Program-made: the position numbers and the translations under genes
The notes under the pieces: generated by a model
Seen by the model: the letters and a program-made list of their open reading frames with translations, nothing else
Told to the model about the DNA's origin: nothing
Databases searched by the model: none
Assembly (NCBI GenBank): GCA_018380885.1
Contig: JAGZSY010000002.1
Coordinates: forward strand, 1 to 64,000
Length of the DNA stretch: 64,000 nt
Direction of reading: 5' to 3'
Source of the DNA: Enterocloster asparagiformis
Lineage (GTDB): Bacteria > Bacillota > Clostridia > Lachnospirales > Lachnospiraceae
Part shown: positions 44,721 through 53,713 of the stretch, in pieces
How positions within the stretch are numbered: position 1 is the first letter of the stretch
Layout of the letters: every line of letters starts with the position of its first letter

Positions 44721-45536
44721 TCAAAACAGCTCCACGCAGGGATCGAAACGCAGCAGCCCGCCCACGATGCCACGCCGCTCCTCCATGGAGTCCAGCATCC
44801 GCTTGGCGGTCTGCACCTGCTCCGGCTCATCCGCCTGGTTGAACACCGGGATCACCGGGATGGACGAATACTTGACCCGCAGGGGATACAGATAGGCGTG
44901 CTGCATCAGACAGGCCATGTCCTCGGGCTTTACGATCCACTGTCCCCCGGACTTGAAATCCGCCCTGCCGTGTTCCCGCATGATTTCTTCCGCCTGCTCC
45001 GCGCGAAAGCACAGCTTCTGGGCGGGCTTCTCCAGGGCGGACAGCCCCAGCACGGAGAGCACCATGTCGGAATTCTTCGGAACCACCGGCTCGTTAATCC
45101 CCGGAACCTTTAAGGGCAGACGGCGGGAGCCGTCCGCCTCCACCAGAACCAAATCCGCCATTGGGCATATCTGCTCGTAAAACCAGGTGCCCACAAAGGT
45201 GATCTTAAGCTCCCCTGCCTCCTTGCCCACCACGGCGATGGACTCCTCCTGCAGCATCCTGCGCACATCCCCCCGCGACCGGGTGAGCACGCCGAACTGT
45301 TTGGGCCGGAACATGTGAGTGGTCGTGACCACCAGAACGCGCAGTCCCCGCTCCCGTCCCTCGCAGGCCAGGCGGCGGATCAGGGATGTTTTCCCACCGG
45401 CCCCGGTAAACGAAATCACAAAGGGGGCCTTTCCCCTGCCTGCGCGCAGCCGCTCCATGCGTCCATCCAGGGCCAGAGCCTGCCACACCCCGCCGGACTC
45501 CGTCCATTTATCCTCGTTATAATAATAAACCTTCAT
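44721..45536 (-). CDS. yqeC: Selenium-dependent hydroxylase accessory protein YqeC
   Basis: 271 residues with a P-loop near the N terminus, FVISFTGAGGKTSLIRRLAC, followed by VLVVTTTHMFRP, a Walker-B-like LVLVEADGSRRLPLKVP and VVPKNSDMVLSVLGLSALEK. These are the hallmark segments of YqeC, an ATP/GTP-binding protein found only with selenium-dependent molybdenum hydroxylases. AAAGGAAA precedes the ATG. Upstream of mocA in the same transcript. Confidence 0.9.
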   Translation of the reverse strand: MKVYYYNEDKWTESGGVWQALALDGRMERLRAGRGKAPFVISFTGAGGKTSLIRRLACEGRERGLRVLVVTTTHMFRPKQFGVLTRSRGDVRRMLQEESIAVVGKEAGELKITFVGTWFYEQICPMADLVLVEADGSRRLPLKVPGINEPVVPKNSDMVLSVLGLSALEKPAQKLCFRAEQAEEIMREHGRADFKSGGQWIVKPEDMACLMQHAYLYPLRVKYSSIPVIPVFNQADEPEQVQTAKRMLDSMEERRGIVGGLLRFDPCVELF

Positions 45537-45734
45537 AGAGATTTCCTTTTCCAGTACATTAGTCGTTGGCAGCCGGCCCGGCGCCTGTCTCCACGGACAG
45601 CGCCTGCGCGAACCCGCTTGGCCGCTGCAATATTTCTACTATTTTAACACAAAATGTCGGATAGGGAAAGATGTTGTCGTATTATTTCCGGCAATCGCTC
45701 CCGGGCTGTCCCGGCAGACCGCGCAACCCAAAAA

Positions 45735-45765
45735 GACAGAGCCTGTGTCTGCCACAAGCTCTGTC
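45735..45765 (-). terminator. Terminator after the 27-residue ORF
   Basis: GACAGAGCTTGTG and CACAGGCTCTGTC (- strand) form a 13-bp stem with a 5-nt loop followed by TTTTT. It lies 27 nt past the small ORF and separates it from yqeC. Confidence 0.85.
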
Positions 45766-45792
45766 CCAAAAGTCCGTCTGCCGCGTTTTCGC

Positions 45793-45876
45793 TCAGTTAA
45801 CCTTTTTTCCTTTCATCACTGACAAGAGATCATATCCTAAAATTCCGAACACCAGCACAAGTCCTAAAACGCTCAT
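45793..45876 (-). CDS. 27-residue membrane peptide
   Basis: The - strand encodes a 27-residue peptide starting MSVLGLVLVFGILGYDLLSV and ending KGKKVN: one hydrophobic helix and a short basic tail, predicted to be a single-pass membrane peptide with the tail inside. GGAAGG lies 6 nt before the ATG. A strong terminator follows directly. It lies alone between xdhC and yqeC in the 510-nt gap, which holds no other gene. The role is unknown; small single-helix subunits of transporters or enzymes are one possibility. Confidence 0.6.
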   Translation of the reverse strand: MSVLGLVLVFGILGYDLLSVMKGKKVN

Positions 45877-46009
45877 ATTATACCCTTCCTTCCGCCTCAC
45901 ATGCTTAAATGAATATCATGTCATTATTATATGGAATGGGGACGGGAAAGGCAATCCGCATAATCTCCAATCTTTTTCAGGGAACAGCGCTTTTTTGCCA
46001 CAGTATATA

Positions 46010-46041
46010 CAAAATATTTTAGGTTATCTAAAACTTTTTGT
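46010..46041 (-). terminator. AT-rich hairpin after xdhC
   Basis: ACAAAAAGTTTTAG and CTAAAATATTTTGT (- strand) pair at 12 of 14 positions around ATAAC, 6 nt past the xdhC stop. The AU-rich stem makes it a weak terminator candidate. Confidence 0.4.
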
Positions 46042-46046
46042 ATTTA

Positions 46047-47099
46047 TCAGCATTTCCGTCGCCCTTCACGCAGCGCGCGGACGTGGATCAGCTCTCCGGC
46101 GATGCTGACAGCGATCTCCGCCGGCGTCTCCGCGCCAATGGCCGTGCCGATAGGCATATGGCAGCCCTCGATCTCCTCCCGGGTAAAGCCGTCGGACAAA
46201 AGCTTGTCCGTGACCACCCTGATCTTGCTGCGGCTCCCCATGATCCCGATGTAGCAGGGCTTCAGCTCCATGGCCTGTTTCTGCACATAGTAGTCAAACT
46301 GGTGTCCCCTCGTCATCACGCACACGTAATCCTGGGGGCGGATGGTCACCCGGTCGCCGATGTGCTCCAGGTCGCCCACAATGGTCTCGGCAGCCTGGGG
46401 GAACACCTGGGGATTGGCGAACTCAGCCCGGTCGTCGTAGACCACGCAGCGGAAGCCCACATGGGCCAGCACCGGCACCAGCTCCTGGGCCACATGGCCG
46501 CCGCCGAAGATGTAAACCGTGCCCGCCTGCACCAGGGGCTCGCAGTAATATTTCCGGCCCATTGCCTCCACCTGGACGGCTTTGGCAGTAAAATGAGGCA
46601 GCAGCTCCCCCTCCAGGGCCTTCCGGTCCTCCTCAGGGGCCAGCGCTCCCTCAAGCCCGCGCCCGGCGCAGTACAGCCCCATGGACCAGGCTGTTTCCTC
46701 GGTGATGTCCAAAATCAGCCAGCTGTCCTCATCCCGCCCCAGCGCTTCCTCCACCTCGGCGCAGAAGCCGGTCATGCCCGGGTCCCCGGGATTGATGTAC
46801 TGGATGTATACCACCACGTTTCCACCGCACACCATGCCGATATCCGCCACCTGGTTGCGGGTCAGGGTGAAGCCCTTCACGCAGGACCGCCTGTTTTTAA
46901 GGGCTTCCCTGGCCGCGCACTGGGCCTGGTATTCCACAGCTCCGCCGCCCACGGTTCCCAGGAAGGTGCCGTCCTCCTTCACCAGCATGCGGGACCCGGC
47001 TCCCCTGGGTGTGGACCCGGAGCTGGCGATAATGGTCACCAGGACCGCGCCCTCCCCCCGTTTTAACGCCTCCAACAGTTCCTGAAATAATCGTCTCAT
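46047..47099 (-). CDS. xdhC: XdhC-family molybdenum cofactor insertion protein
   Basis: 350 residues from the ATG at 47099, with GAGGAG upstream; the longer frame is an artefact over the preceding gene. The N-terminal domain has VTIIASSGSTPRGAGSRMLV and GTFLGTVGGGAVEYQ. The C-terminal Rossmann fold has YIFGGGHVAQELVPVLAHVG and VYDDRAEFAN. XdhC binds the cofactor and inserts it, after sulfuration, into xanthine-dehydrogenase-type enzymes. It begins 2 nt after the ModE fusion gene and ends the mod transcript. Confidence 0.92.
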   Translation of the reverse strand: MRRLFQELLEALKRGEGAVLVTIIASSGSTPRGAGSRMLVKEDGTFLGTVGGGAVEYQAQCAAREALKNRRSCVKGFTLTRNQVADIGMVCGGNVVVYIQYINPGDPGMTGFCAEVEEALGRDEDSWLILDITEETAWSMGLYCAGRGLEGALAPEEDRKALEGELLPHFTAKAVQVEAMGRKYYCEPLVQAGTVYIFGGGHVAQELVPVLAHVGFRCVVYDDRAEFANPQVFPQAAETIVGDLEHIGDRVTIRPQDYVCVMTRGHQFDYYVQKQAMELKPCYIGIMGSRSKIRVVTDKLLSDGFTREEIEGCHMPIGTAIGAETPAEIAVSIAGELIHVRALREGRRKC

Positions 47100-47101
47100 C
47101 G

Positions 47102-48034
47102 CTACTCCTCGTTTCCTTCTAAAAAATAAGCCTGAAACAGCCGCTTGGCCGTCTCGTTCAATTCCTTCTCCATCTGAAAATACCGGTCCAGAAAGTCCCT
47201 GGCCTGGGGGGAAAGCCTGGAGGAGCCTCCCTCGGCACCGCCCGACTGGGTGATGAGCAGCGGATAGCCCAGCTGCTTTTCCGCGGCCCGCAGCATCTTC
47301 CATCCCTTGGTGTAGGACATGTGCATCTGGCGGCACGCGGTCTGCATGGAGCCGGTGTGGTCCGTCACCAGCAGAAAACGGGCCATGGACAGGTCGAAAA
47401 ACGGTTCCTCCTGGGCCAGGGCCAGCTGGACCTTGGGGTGCATGGGAATCCGCGCGCGCCCCAGAGGCGGCTCTGCCAGGCGGTCGTCGCCCTCCGCGGG
47501 CCAGAACACGCCCTCGTCCTCCACCGGTATCTCCTCCATCAGGGCATCGATCTGCGGCTGGCGCAGCGCTCCCCGCAGCCCCTTAGGGCCGCTGTAGCCG
47601 GTGATCCGGGGGATCAACTCCGCGCCGATCAGCACCGGATGTCCCCTGTGGCCGTCGCAGACCGGGCAGGAGGCGGGGGCACTGCTCTTTAAGAGCTCAT
47701 CTACGGTTCTCGGCAGCAGCAGGGGATATTTGGCCGGAAGCACCAGGGCGCGGTCGCACAGCCCCTCTATATATTCCAGTCCCATGCAGATGCTGTCGAA
47801 CATCTGGGTGTGCTCATACCGGTCGTTGCGCAGGCAGATCACCTGTAGCTTGGAAATATGCTTTTCCAGCTCATCCCCCTGCTTTCCGGTGATCACCACC
47901 ACCGGGTCCACCCCGGCCTGCTGCAAAATGATGATGATCCTGCGGATCACGGTGGTGTCCCCCACCGGCATCATGGGTCTGAAGAGCGACGGGCTCTTGT
48001 GCCCCGCCGCCACGATCACTGCACCTGTACGCAT
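47102..48034 (-). CDS. MobA-like domain fused to ModE-type DNA-binding domain
   Basis: 310 residues from the ATG at 48034 (AGGAGGG upstream). Residues about 1-195 have a MobA/MocA-like nucleotidyltransferase fold, but key positions differ: the loop reads VAAGHKSPSLFRPMMPVG without the normal R and K, and the ADQP metal site is PAKYP. Residues about 210-305 match the ModE/LysR-type helix-turn-helix: TGSMQTACRQMHMSYTKGWK, GYPLLITQSGGAEGGSSRLS. The usual molybdate-binding TOBE half of ModE is absent. I infer the N-terminal domain has become a ligand sensor for the DNA-binding part. It lies between modC and xdhC. Confidence 0.85.
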   Translation of the reverse strand: MRTGAVIVAAGHKSPSLFRPMMPVGDTTVIRRIIIILQQAGVDPVVVITGKQGDELEKHISKLQVICLRNDRYEHTQMFDSICMGLEYIEGLCDRALVLPAKYPLLLPRTVDELLKSSAPASCPVCDGHRGHPVLIGAELIPRITGYSGPKGLRGALRQPQIDALMEEIPVEDEGVFWPAEGDDRLAEPPLGRARIPMHPKVQLALAQEEPFFDLSMARFLLVTDHTGSMQTACRQMHMSYTKGWKMLRAAEKQLGYPLLITQSGGAEGGSSRLSPQARDFLDRYFQMEKELNETAKRLFQAYFLEGNEE

Positions 48035-48068
48035 GTTTTCCCTCCTGTTTCCCTTCAATTGTGCTCCT

Positions 48069-49211
48069 CTATAACAGCTCCCCGGTCAGCAGGAGCAGCG
48101 CCCCCGGCGCCACCCGGAGCCAGTCCGGCACCACCCCGGCTGTCTCATGGGTGTGGATGGTCTTTTCCGTTTTCCACCACAGGCCGTTGTCCAGGGTGAT
48201 ATACCACTCAAAGGGCATCTCCGATATGTCCGGATTTTGCACCTTTATCAGATTGGCTCCCGGCTCACCCTTTATCACCTGGGCCTGAGCGTCGCTCAGG
48301 GGCTCGAAATCGTGGGCCCGGATGCCCACGGCCGTGATCTCGTCCCCCACCGGCAGCTCCGTCTCCAGCTCCAGATTGTTCCAGTCCAGAGCCAGGACCT
48401 TGCGCTCCCCCACCCTCTGAATCCTGGAAATATTCTTGCAGCCCGTGAGCCTGGCGGCCTGGCAGGTCACCGGGTTCTGGAACAGCTCCCTGGTGCGCCC
48501 CGCGGCCAGCACCCGCCCCCTGTCCATGAGCAGCAGGTTTTTGCAGAGCTGGTAGGCCTCGTCCCGGTCGTGGGTCACCATGACAGCCACGCCGTTGTAC
48601 TCTGCCATCACCTTTTGCAGCTCCAGCCGCAGCCCCTCCCGCAGGTAGGTGTCCATGGCGGAAAAGGGCTCGTCCAGCAGCAGCACCTCCGGCTCGTAGG
48701 CCAGAATCCTGGCTAACGCCACCCTCTGCTGCTGGCCGCCTGAGAGCTGGCCGGGATAGCGTTTTCCCATCCCTTCCAGGCGGAAGCGCTTCATCATGTT
48801 GGCGGCAATGGTCCGCTTTGCCTCCGCGGTCATATTTTTTCCCCGGAAATACTTGCCCGATAAGCCGGTCATGATATTCTCCTCCACCGTCATATTGGGG
48901 AACAGGGCGTAGCTCTGGAACAGATAGCCCACCCGCCGCTCCTGGGGTTTTAAATTCACCTTGCGCGCGGAATCGTACAGCACGCGCCCGCCGGCAGCCT
49001 CGCCTGAGGCGTACTGGAGGGCGATGCGCCCGGAGTCCGGGGCCACGATCCCGGCGATGGATTTTAAAGTCATGCTCTTTCCGCAGCCGGAAGGCCCTAG
49101 TATACCCAGGCAGCCCACCCCGGCCTCAAAGGCGATTTCCAGCTCAAAGCCTTTTAACTGTTTCTTTATCTCCACCCCAAGCAGGGGATTATGTTCAGAT
49201 TGAACGGCCAT
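48069..49211 (-). CDS. modC: Molybdate ABC transporter ATP-binding protein
   Basis: 380 residues. Walker A GILGPSGCGKSMTLK, Q-loop VGYLFQSYALFPNM, signature LSGGQQQRVALARIL, Walker B VLLLDEPFSAMD and VMVTHDRDEAY are intact. A C-terminal regulatory extension (about 240-380) has the small beta-barrel character of the molybdate-binding TOBE domain. It powers ModAB-type uptake of molybdate or tungstate. Third gene of the mod operon, 53 nt after modB. Confidence 0.93.
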   Translation of the reverse strand: MAVQSEHNPLLGVEIKKQLKGFELEIAFEAGVGCLGILGPSGCGKSMTLKSIAGIVAPDSGRIALQYASGEAAGGRVLYDSARKVNLKPQERRVGYLFQSYALFPNMTVEENIMTGLSGKYFRGKNMTAEAKRTIAANMMKRFRLEGMGKRYPGQLSGGQQQRVALARILAYEPEVLLLDEPFSAMDTYLREGLRLELQKVMAEYNGVAVMVTHDRDEAYQLCKNLLLMDRGRVLAAGRTRELFQNPVTCQAARLTGCKNISRIQRVGERKVLALDWNNLELETELPVGDEITAVGIRAHDFEPLSDAQAQVIKGEPGANLIKVQNPDISEMPFEWYITLDNGLWWKTEKTIHTHETAGVVPDWLRVAPGALLLLTGELL

Positions 49212-49264
49212 TTATTTCCAATTCCTTCCATGAATTGTCTGCTGCGCCGCGCTTTTGGGCGGGC

Positions 49265-49936
49265 TCAGCGCTTTTTCTTCTCCGCCTTCAGCCCGGCCCA
49301 GTTCATCAGGAACACGGACAGAAAGGCGATCACCACGATCACCGCCACATAGTGGTAGGCGGCGTCCATATTTCCGGCCGCCACCTCCGAGTAGACCGCC
49401 ATGGGCAGGGTGCGGGTCTTGCCCGCGATATTGCCCGCGATCATGGCCGTGGCGCCGAACTCCCCCAGGCCCCTGGCAAAGGCCAGGACCCCGCCGCTGA
49501 CGATGCCCGGAAGCGCGTTGGCGAACAGCACCTTGCGAAAGATGCTCCACTCGCTCATGCCCAGGGTCCTGGCCGCGGCCGGCAGGTTCTCGTCCACCTG
49601 CTCGAACGCGCCACGGGCAGACCGGTACATGAGCGGAAAGGACATCACCACCGCCGCCAGGACGGTGGCGATCCAGGAAAATGCGATCTTCACGCTGAAA
49701 TAATCCAGAAAAAATTTCCCCACCGGGCGCTTCACCCCGAAGATGTACAGCAGGAAGAACCCCGCCACAGTGGGCGGGAGAACCATGGGCAGGGTCAGGA
49801 TGCCGTCCCATATCAGCTTCAGCTTTTCATTTTTCAGCCGGACAACCCTCCAGGCCGCAAAAATCCCCAAAAAGAATGTAACCAAAATTGACAGCGAGGC
49901 TGTCCGCATCGAGATCAGAATCGGTGACCAGTCCAT
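49265..49936 (-). CDS. modB: Molybdate ABC transporter permease
   Basis: 223 residues with about five membrane helices. The cytoplasmic ATPase-contact loop reads EQVDENLPAAARTLGMSEWS, the EAA motif of this family, followed by ALPGIVSGGVLAFARGLGEFG and GNIAGKTRTLPMAVY. Length and helices are standard for ModB. It lies 30 nt after modA. The overlapping longer frame 49212-49811 is a shadow of this gene. Confidence 0.94.
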   Translation of the reverse strand: MDWSPILISMRTASLSILVTFFLGIFAAWRVVRLKNEKLKLIWDGILTLPMVLPPTVAGFFLLYIFGVKRPVGKFFLDYFSVKIAFSWIATVLAAVVMSFPLMYRSARGAFEQVDENLPAAARTLGMSEWSIFRKVLFANALPGIVSGGVLAFARGLGEFGATAMIAGNIAGKTRTLPMAVYSEVAAGNMDAAYHYVAVIVVIAFLSVFLMNWAGLKAEKKKR

Positions 49937-49966
49937 GTGTTTCTCCCCTTTTACCCATAAATTTAC

Positions 49967-50863
49967 TTAGTTGCCCTTGGAGAAGCCGTACTTCTCAAAT
50001 ACCGCCATGGCCTCGTCGGTCTTTAAAAACTCCACGAAGGCCCTGGCCTGGTCCTGGTGCGCCGTGTTCTTCACAACCGCCACGGGGTAGATCACCTTTT
50101 TCTCCAGGCTGCCCTCGGGCGCCTCCGCCACGATCTTCACCTGATCCGCCATGCTGTAAGCGTCAGTGGCGTACACGATGCCCGCATCCGCGCTGGCCGC
50201 TGCCACCTGGTTGAGCACCTCGGTCACATTGGTGCCAAAGCTTACCTTATCCTGAATTTTATCCCAGATTCCCAGATTCGTCAATGCTTCCTCCGCATAC
50301 TGTCCCGCGGGAACGCTGGCCGGGTCGCCCAATGCGATGGATTCCGCCTTCTCGATATCCTCAAAGCTTGCCAGGCCGCTGTCGCTGCCGGACGGCACGA
50401 TCAGCACGATCTTGTTCTCCAGCAAATCGGTGATGGTGTCGCTGACAATCATATCCTCCTCGTTCAGGGCCTTCATCTGCTTGGTGGCCGCGGACATGAA
50501 CACGTCCGCCTCCAGCCCTTCCTCGATCTGGGTCTGAAGCTTGCCTGAGCTGTCGTAGGTCCCCTTGACAGTGACGCCGGGATACTGTTCCTGGAACATA
50601 GGGATCAACTCCTCCTCGTAGGCGTTTTTGAGGCTGGCCGCCGCCGCCACCAGAATCTCCGCGGGCTCCAGCTCCGCCGTGGTCTCCCCTGTCTCCGCCG
50701 CCGCAGTGCTCTCAGCCTCCGCAGCTGTATCGGCCGTTGTGGTCGTCTCCGCCTCTGTGGCGGCCTCTGTCGCTGCGGCGGTCTCCGTCTTGCCGCCGGA
50801 GCAGCCCGCCATCATACCTGCGGCCATTGCTACTGCGAGGAACATGGTGATCTGTTTTTTCAT
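49967..50863 (-). CDS. modA: Molybdate-binding lipoprotein
   Basis: 298 residues. The signal peptide ends at lipobox MMAGC with Cys21, followed by a low-complexity Ala/Glu/Thr stalk (about 22-68). The binding domain has ILVAAAASLKNAYEEELIP, GTYDSSGKLQTQIEEG, ADVFMSAATKQMKAL and, late, AGIVYATDAY: the Ser and Tyr positions used by ModA to hold the oxyanion. AAAGGAGAG precedes the ATG. First gene of modABC, with a ModE-type box in its upstream region. Confidence 0.95.
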   Translation of the reverse strand: MKKQITMFLAVAMAAGMMAGCSGGKTETAAATEAATEAETTTTADTAAEAESTAAAETGETTAELEPAEILVAAAASLKNAYEEELIPMFQEQYPGVTVKGTYDSSGKLQTQIEEGLEADVFMSAATKQMKALNEEDMIVSDTITDLLENKIVLIVPSGSDSGLASFEDIEKAESIALGDPASVPAGQYAEEALTNLGIWDKIQDKVSFGTNVTEVLNQVAAASADAGIVYATDAYSMADQVKIVAEAPEGSLEKKVIYPVAVVKNTAHQDQARAFVEFLKTDEAMAVFEKYGFSKGN

Positions 50864-50911
50864 AATGCTTACTCTCCTTTTAAATGTGATAGGTTCTATC
50901 TCCTAAGCGTT

Positions 50912-50935
50912 CGTTATACTCATCCAAGGATAACG
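50912..50935. promoter_or_regulatory. ModE-type operator before modA
   Basis: CGTTAT at 50912-50917 and ATAACG at 50930-50935 are a perfect inverted pair separated by 12 nt, the half-site and spacing of the E. coli modA operator. It lies about 50 nt upstream of the modA ATG, between the MOSC-MogA gene and modA. Confidence 0.75.
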
Positions 50936-51023
50936 CAGGCGCATAAGATCACGTTTTGACCGCGCGGGGCTGGATGTGGAGCTGCTCCTCATCCCGTCCC
51001 CGCGTTTTCTCTCCCTGTCCGCC

Positions 51024-51995
51024 CTACTGTGCGGCGCACTCCGACGCGCTGCCACGCAGGACCTTCAGGCCGTGGTCCAGACTGTCCAGCACAAAGCCCA
51101 GGCTTTCCCGCACGGCCTTGGGGCTGCCGGGCAGGTTGACGATCAGGGTTTTTTTGCGGATCACGGACACGCCCCGGCTGAGCATGGCGCGCTTGGTGAT
51201 CTTTAAGGATTCGCTGCGGATGGCCTCAGCGATCCCCGGCGCGTTCCGGTCCGCCACGGCCAGGGTGGCCTCCGGCGTCTGGTCCCGCAGTGAAAAGCCG
51301 GTGCCGCCGCTGGTGAGCACCAGGTCCACCTGTCTGCCGTCCGCCAGGCGGATCAGCTGCTTTTTCAACTGCTCCGGCTCATCCGGCAGCAGCAGGCATT
51401 CCACCACCTCATAGCCCGCTTCCTCCAGCATAGCCTTTGCCGCCGGTCCGCTCTCGTCCGCCCGCTCCCCCTTAAAGCCCTTGTCGCTGAGGGTGATCAC
51501 CGCGGCCGTGAAGGGCCTGTCCGCAGCCGGAAGCACCACTTCCATGGCGTCGCCGGGACGGATCACGCCCTCCTTCAGCACCCGGGCGAACACGCCCTGA
51601 GTGGGCATGATGCACTCGCCCATACGCTTGTAGATGGCGCAGTGGCTGTGGCATTCCTTGCCGATCTGGGTCATCTCCAGCTCCGCGCTTCCCGCGTACA
51701 GGCGCGTTCCCACTGGAAGGCTGCGAAAGTCCAGCCCCTCCACCACCAGGTTTTCGCCGAACGCCCCGTCGATCACGTTGGCTCCCCGCTCGTTGAAATC
51801 CCTCACCTTGTCGTAGGACAGCAGGCTCACCTGGCGGTGCCATTTGCCCGCGTGGGCGTCGCCCTCGATGCCGAAATCCGGCAGTAAATGCGCTTCCTCT
51901 ATGGAGTGCTTCTCAATTCCCCTGCGGTCGCTGATACAGATCGCCCGCACCGTGCCCCTCAGGCTTAAGCCATTGTTATTAACATTTATTTCCAT
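51024..51995 (-). CDS. MOSC domain fused to MogA-like domain
   Basis: 323 residues. Residues about 12-155 are a MOSC domain (FGIEGDAHAGKWHRQVSLLS, GAFGENLVVEGLD, and the conserved Cys in IGKECHSHCAIY). Residues about 160-320 are the MogA/MoaB fold (FTAAVITLSDKGFKGERADE, VDLVLTSGGTGFSLRDQTPE, LIVNLPGSPKAVRESL). MogA adenylylates molybdopterin; MOSC domains bind or move the sulfurated cofactor. Starts 9 nt after moaA. Confidence 0.92.
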   Translation of the reverse strand: MEINVNNNGLSLRGTVRAICISDRRGIEKHSIEEAHLLPDFGIEGDAHAGKWHRQVSLLSYDKVRDFNERGANVIDGAFGENLVVEGLDFRSLPVGTRLYAGSAELEMTQIGKECHSHCAIYKRMGECIMPTQGVFARVLKEGVIRPGDAMEVVLPAADRPFTAAVITLSDKGFKGERADESGPAAKAMLEEAGYEVVECLLLPDEPEQLKKQLIRLADGRQVDLVLTSGGTGFSLRDQTPEATLAVADRNAPGIAEAIRSESLKITKRAMLSRGVSVIRKKTLIVNLPGSPKAVRESLGFVLDSLDHGLKVLRGSASECAAQ

Positions 51996-52004
51996 TTTTT
52001 CTTG

Positions 52005-52988
52005 TCATCCTCCAATACTGCTCATATTGTGCCCTTCCGTGATCCGCTCCGGTTCCTCGAAGCAGTGGGCCCAGGGCTTTTTGCAGATCATCCGCTCCAT
52101 CACATCGCAGAGAGCTTCTCCGCCGTCCGCCGCGCCCCGCAGAAGGGGCCGCAGGTCCACGCCGTCCTCGTAGCAGAGGCACGCTTTCAGATAGCCGGTG
52201 CTGGTCAGGCGCACCCGGTTGCACTGCCCGCAGAATTTGCCGTGGATTGCGCTGATCAACCCCAGGCTGCCCTTAAAGCCCGGCACCCGGTAGTACACCG
52301 CGGGCCCGAACCCGTGGCAACGCCCGTCGGGCTCCAAATCCGGGAATACCTCCCTCATCTCCTCCAGCAGCTTCTGGTGGTCCACCGTCTCAAACTGCTT
52401 GCCGTAGCCGATGGGCATCATCTCGATAAACCGCACGTCCAGCGGGTACTCCCTGGCCAGGCCGGCCAGCTGTTCCCAGCAGTAGCCGCCCCTCTCATCC
52501 CTGCCCAGATCCAGGGACACCGCGTTTACCTTCACCTTAAACCCGGCGGCCACGGCGCGCTTTATCCCGCTAAGAACCTGATCCAGGCGGTCGAATCCCG
52601 TCAATTCTGCAAACCGCTGGCGGTCCAGAGTGTCCAGGCTCACGTTGATACCGTCCACCCCCGCCCGCTTCAGGGCGTCCAGGTGCTGCTCCAGCAAAAT
52701 GCCGTTGGTGGTGATGGTGACCGCCTCGATGCCTGGTATCTCCTTCAGCCGCCCGATGAGCTCCGGGCAGCCCTTGCGCACCAGCGGCTCCCCGCCGGTG
52801 ATCTTTAAGTGCCGGATTCCCAGCCCGGCCGCGGCCCGGCAGACGCGCAAAATCTCCTCGTAGGTGAGGATGTCCTCCATGGGCAGCCACTCCACGCCGT
52901 CGGGCATGCAGTAGCGGCAGCGCAGGTTGCAGCGGTCCGTGATGGAAATCCGCATATAGTCAATGGTTCTTCCAAATGAATCAATCAT
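52005..52988 (-). CDS. moaA: GTP 3',8-cyclase (molybdenum cofactor step 1)
   Basis: 327 residues from the ATG at 52988, which overlaps the moaC stop by 4 nt. The radical SAM motif is [10 protein letters not shown] at about residues 20-29. The SAM-binding region [13 protein letters not shown] and the second iron-sulfur site near the C terminus ([20 protein letters not shown]) are complete; the usual terminal GG is present (SSIGG). It converts GTP to the cyclic precursor together with MoaC. Confidence 0.95.
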   Translation of the reverse strand: MIDSFGRTIDYMRISITDRCNLRCRYCMPDGVEWLPMEDILTYEEILRVCRAAAGLGIRHLKITGGEPLVRKGCPELIGRLKEIPGIEAVTITTNGILLEQHLDALKRAGVDGINVSLDTLDRQRFAELTGFDRLDQVLSGIKRAVAAGFKVKVNAVSLDLGRDERGGYCWEQLAGLAREYPLDVRFIEMMPIGYGKQFETVDHQKLLEEMREVFPDLEPDGRCHGFGPAVYYRVPGFKGSLGLISAIHGKFCGQCNRVRLTSTGYLKACLCYEDGVDLRPLLRGAADGGEALCDVMERMICKKPWAHCFEEPERITEGHNMSSIGG

Positions 52989-53482
52989 AGCTTCTGTTCC
53001 CGACCATGCCTGGGATTGTGGAAATCGCCGCTCTTGCCCCCGGACTTGTGCTCCAGGTAGACATTGCCGATCTCCATGGATTTGTCCACGGCCTTGCACA
53101 TGTCGTAAACCGTCAGCAGCGCCACGGTGACGCCGGTCAGCGCCTCCATCTCCACGCCGGTCTTGCCGGTGGTTCTGGCCGTGCAGACCGCCTCAATCTC
53201 ATTGGTCTCTTCCTTTATCGCAAAATCCACATTCAGCTTTGTCAGGTTCAAAATGTGGCACAGGGGAATCAGGTCCGAGGTGCGCTTGGCGCCCATGATC
53301 CCGGCCACCCTGGCCACGCCCAGCACGTCGCCCTTGGCCATGGTCCCCTGGCTTACCATGCGCAGGCACTCCGGGCTCATAAAGATGCTTCCCCTGGCCA
53401 CGGCCTCCCGCCTTGTGTCCGCCTTGTCCCCCACATCCACCATGCGGGCGTTTCCCTGCTCGTCAAAATGAGTAAATTCCAT
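52985..53482 (-). CDS. moaC: Cyclic pyranopterin monophosphate synthase
   Basis: 165 residues: [20 protein letters not shown], then [37 protein letters not shown] and [19 protein letters not shown], all characteristic MoaC segments including the active-site Lys and Asp. It rearranges the MoaA product to cPMP. Translationally coupled to moaA; preceded by a long GC-rich leader. Confidence 0.96.
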   Translation of the reverse strand: MEFTHFDEQGNARMVDVGDKADTRREAVARGSIFMSPECLRMVSQGTMAKGDVLGVARVAGIMGAKRTSDLIPLCHILNLTKLNVDFAIKEETNEIEAVCTARTTGKTGVEMEALTGVTVALLTVYDMCKAVDKSMEIGNVYLEHKSGGKSGDFHNPRHGREQKL

Positions 53483-53713
53483 GAATCGTTCCGTCCTTCC
53501 TACTACAGCGTATCGTATATTCCATTGTCCGGGGCGCCCTCCCGCTTTGGCGGCATACCCGCAAAGGCCCTGCCCCGGCAGCTTCCGGGACGGCCAAGGC
53601 AGGCGGCTCCGGCGCGGTCCACAGGAAAGCCCGCCCCCCGTTTCCGGCGATTCCCTGCCGGCCCGGGCGCGGCTCTCAGGTCCCGTCCGCCTCCAAGAGG
53701 TTTTGGACCAGGG
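53483..53713 (-). promoter_or_regulatory. GC-rich structured leader before moaC, candidate riboswitch
   Basis: A 231-nt region with several strong inverted repeats, including CCG-GAAA-CGG (a GNRA-capped stem) and CCCGG...CCGGG pairs. The position, directly before moaC-moaA, is where Moco-responsive leader RNAs are known in other bacteria. I could not match the consensus by eye, so the assignment rests on position and structure. Confidence 0.35.

Noticed and set aside
46038-47066. 342-residue + frame opposite xdhC
   Set aside because: Antisense to a confident gene; composition rich in His, Leu and Gly with no motif.
49212-49811. 199-residue - frame overlapping modB
   Set aside because: Out-of-phase copy of the modB region with no membrane segments; modB is standard in length and motif.
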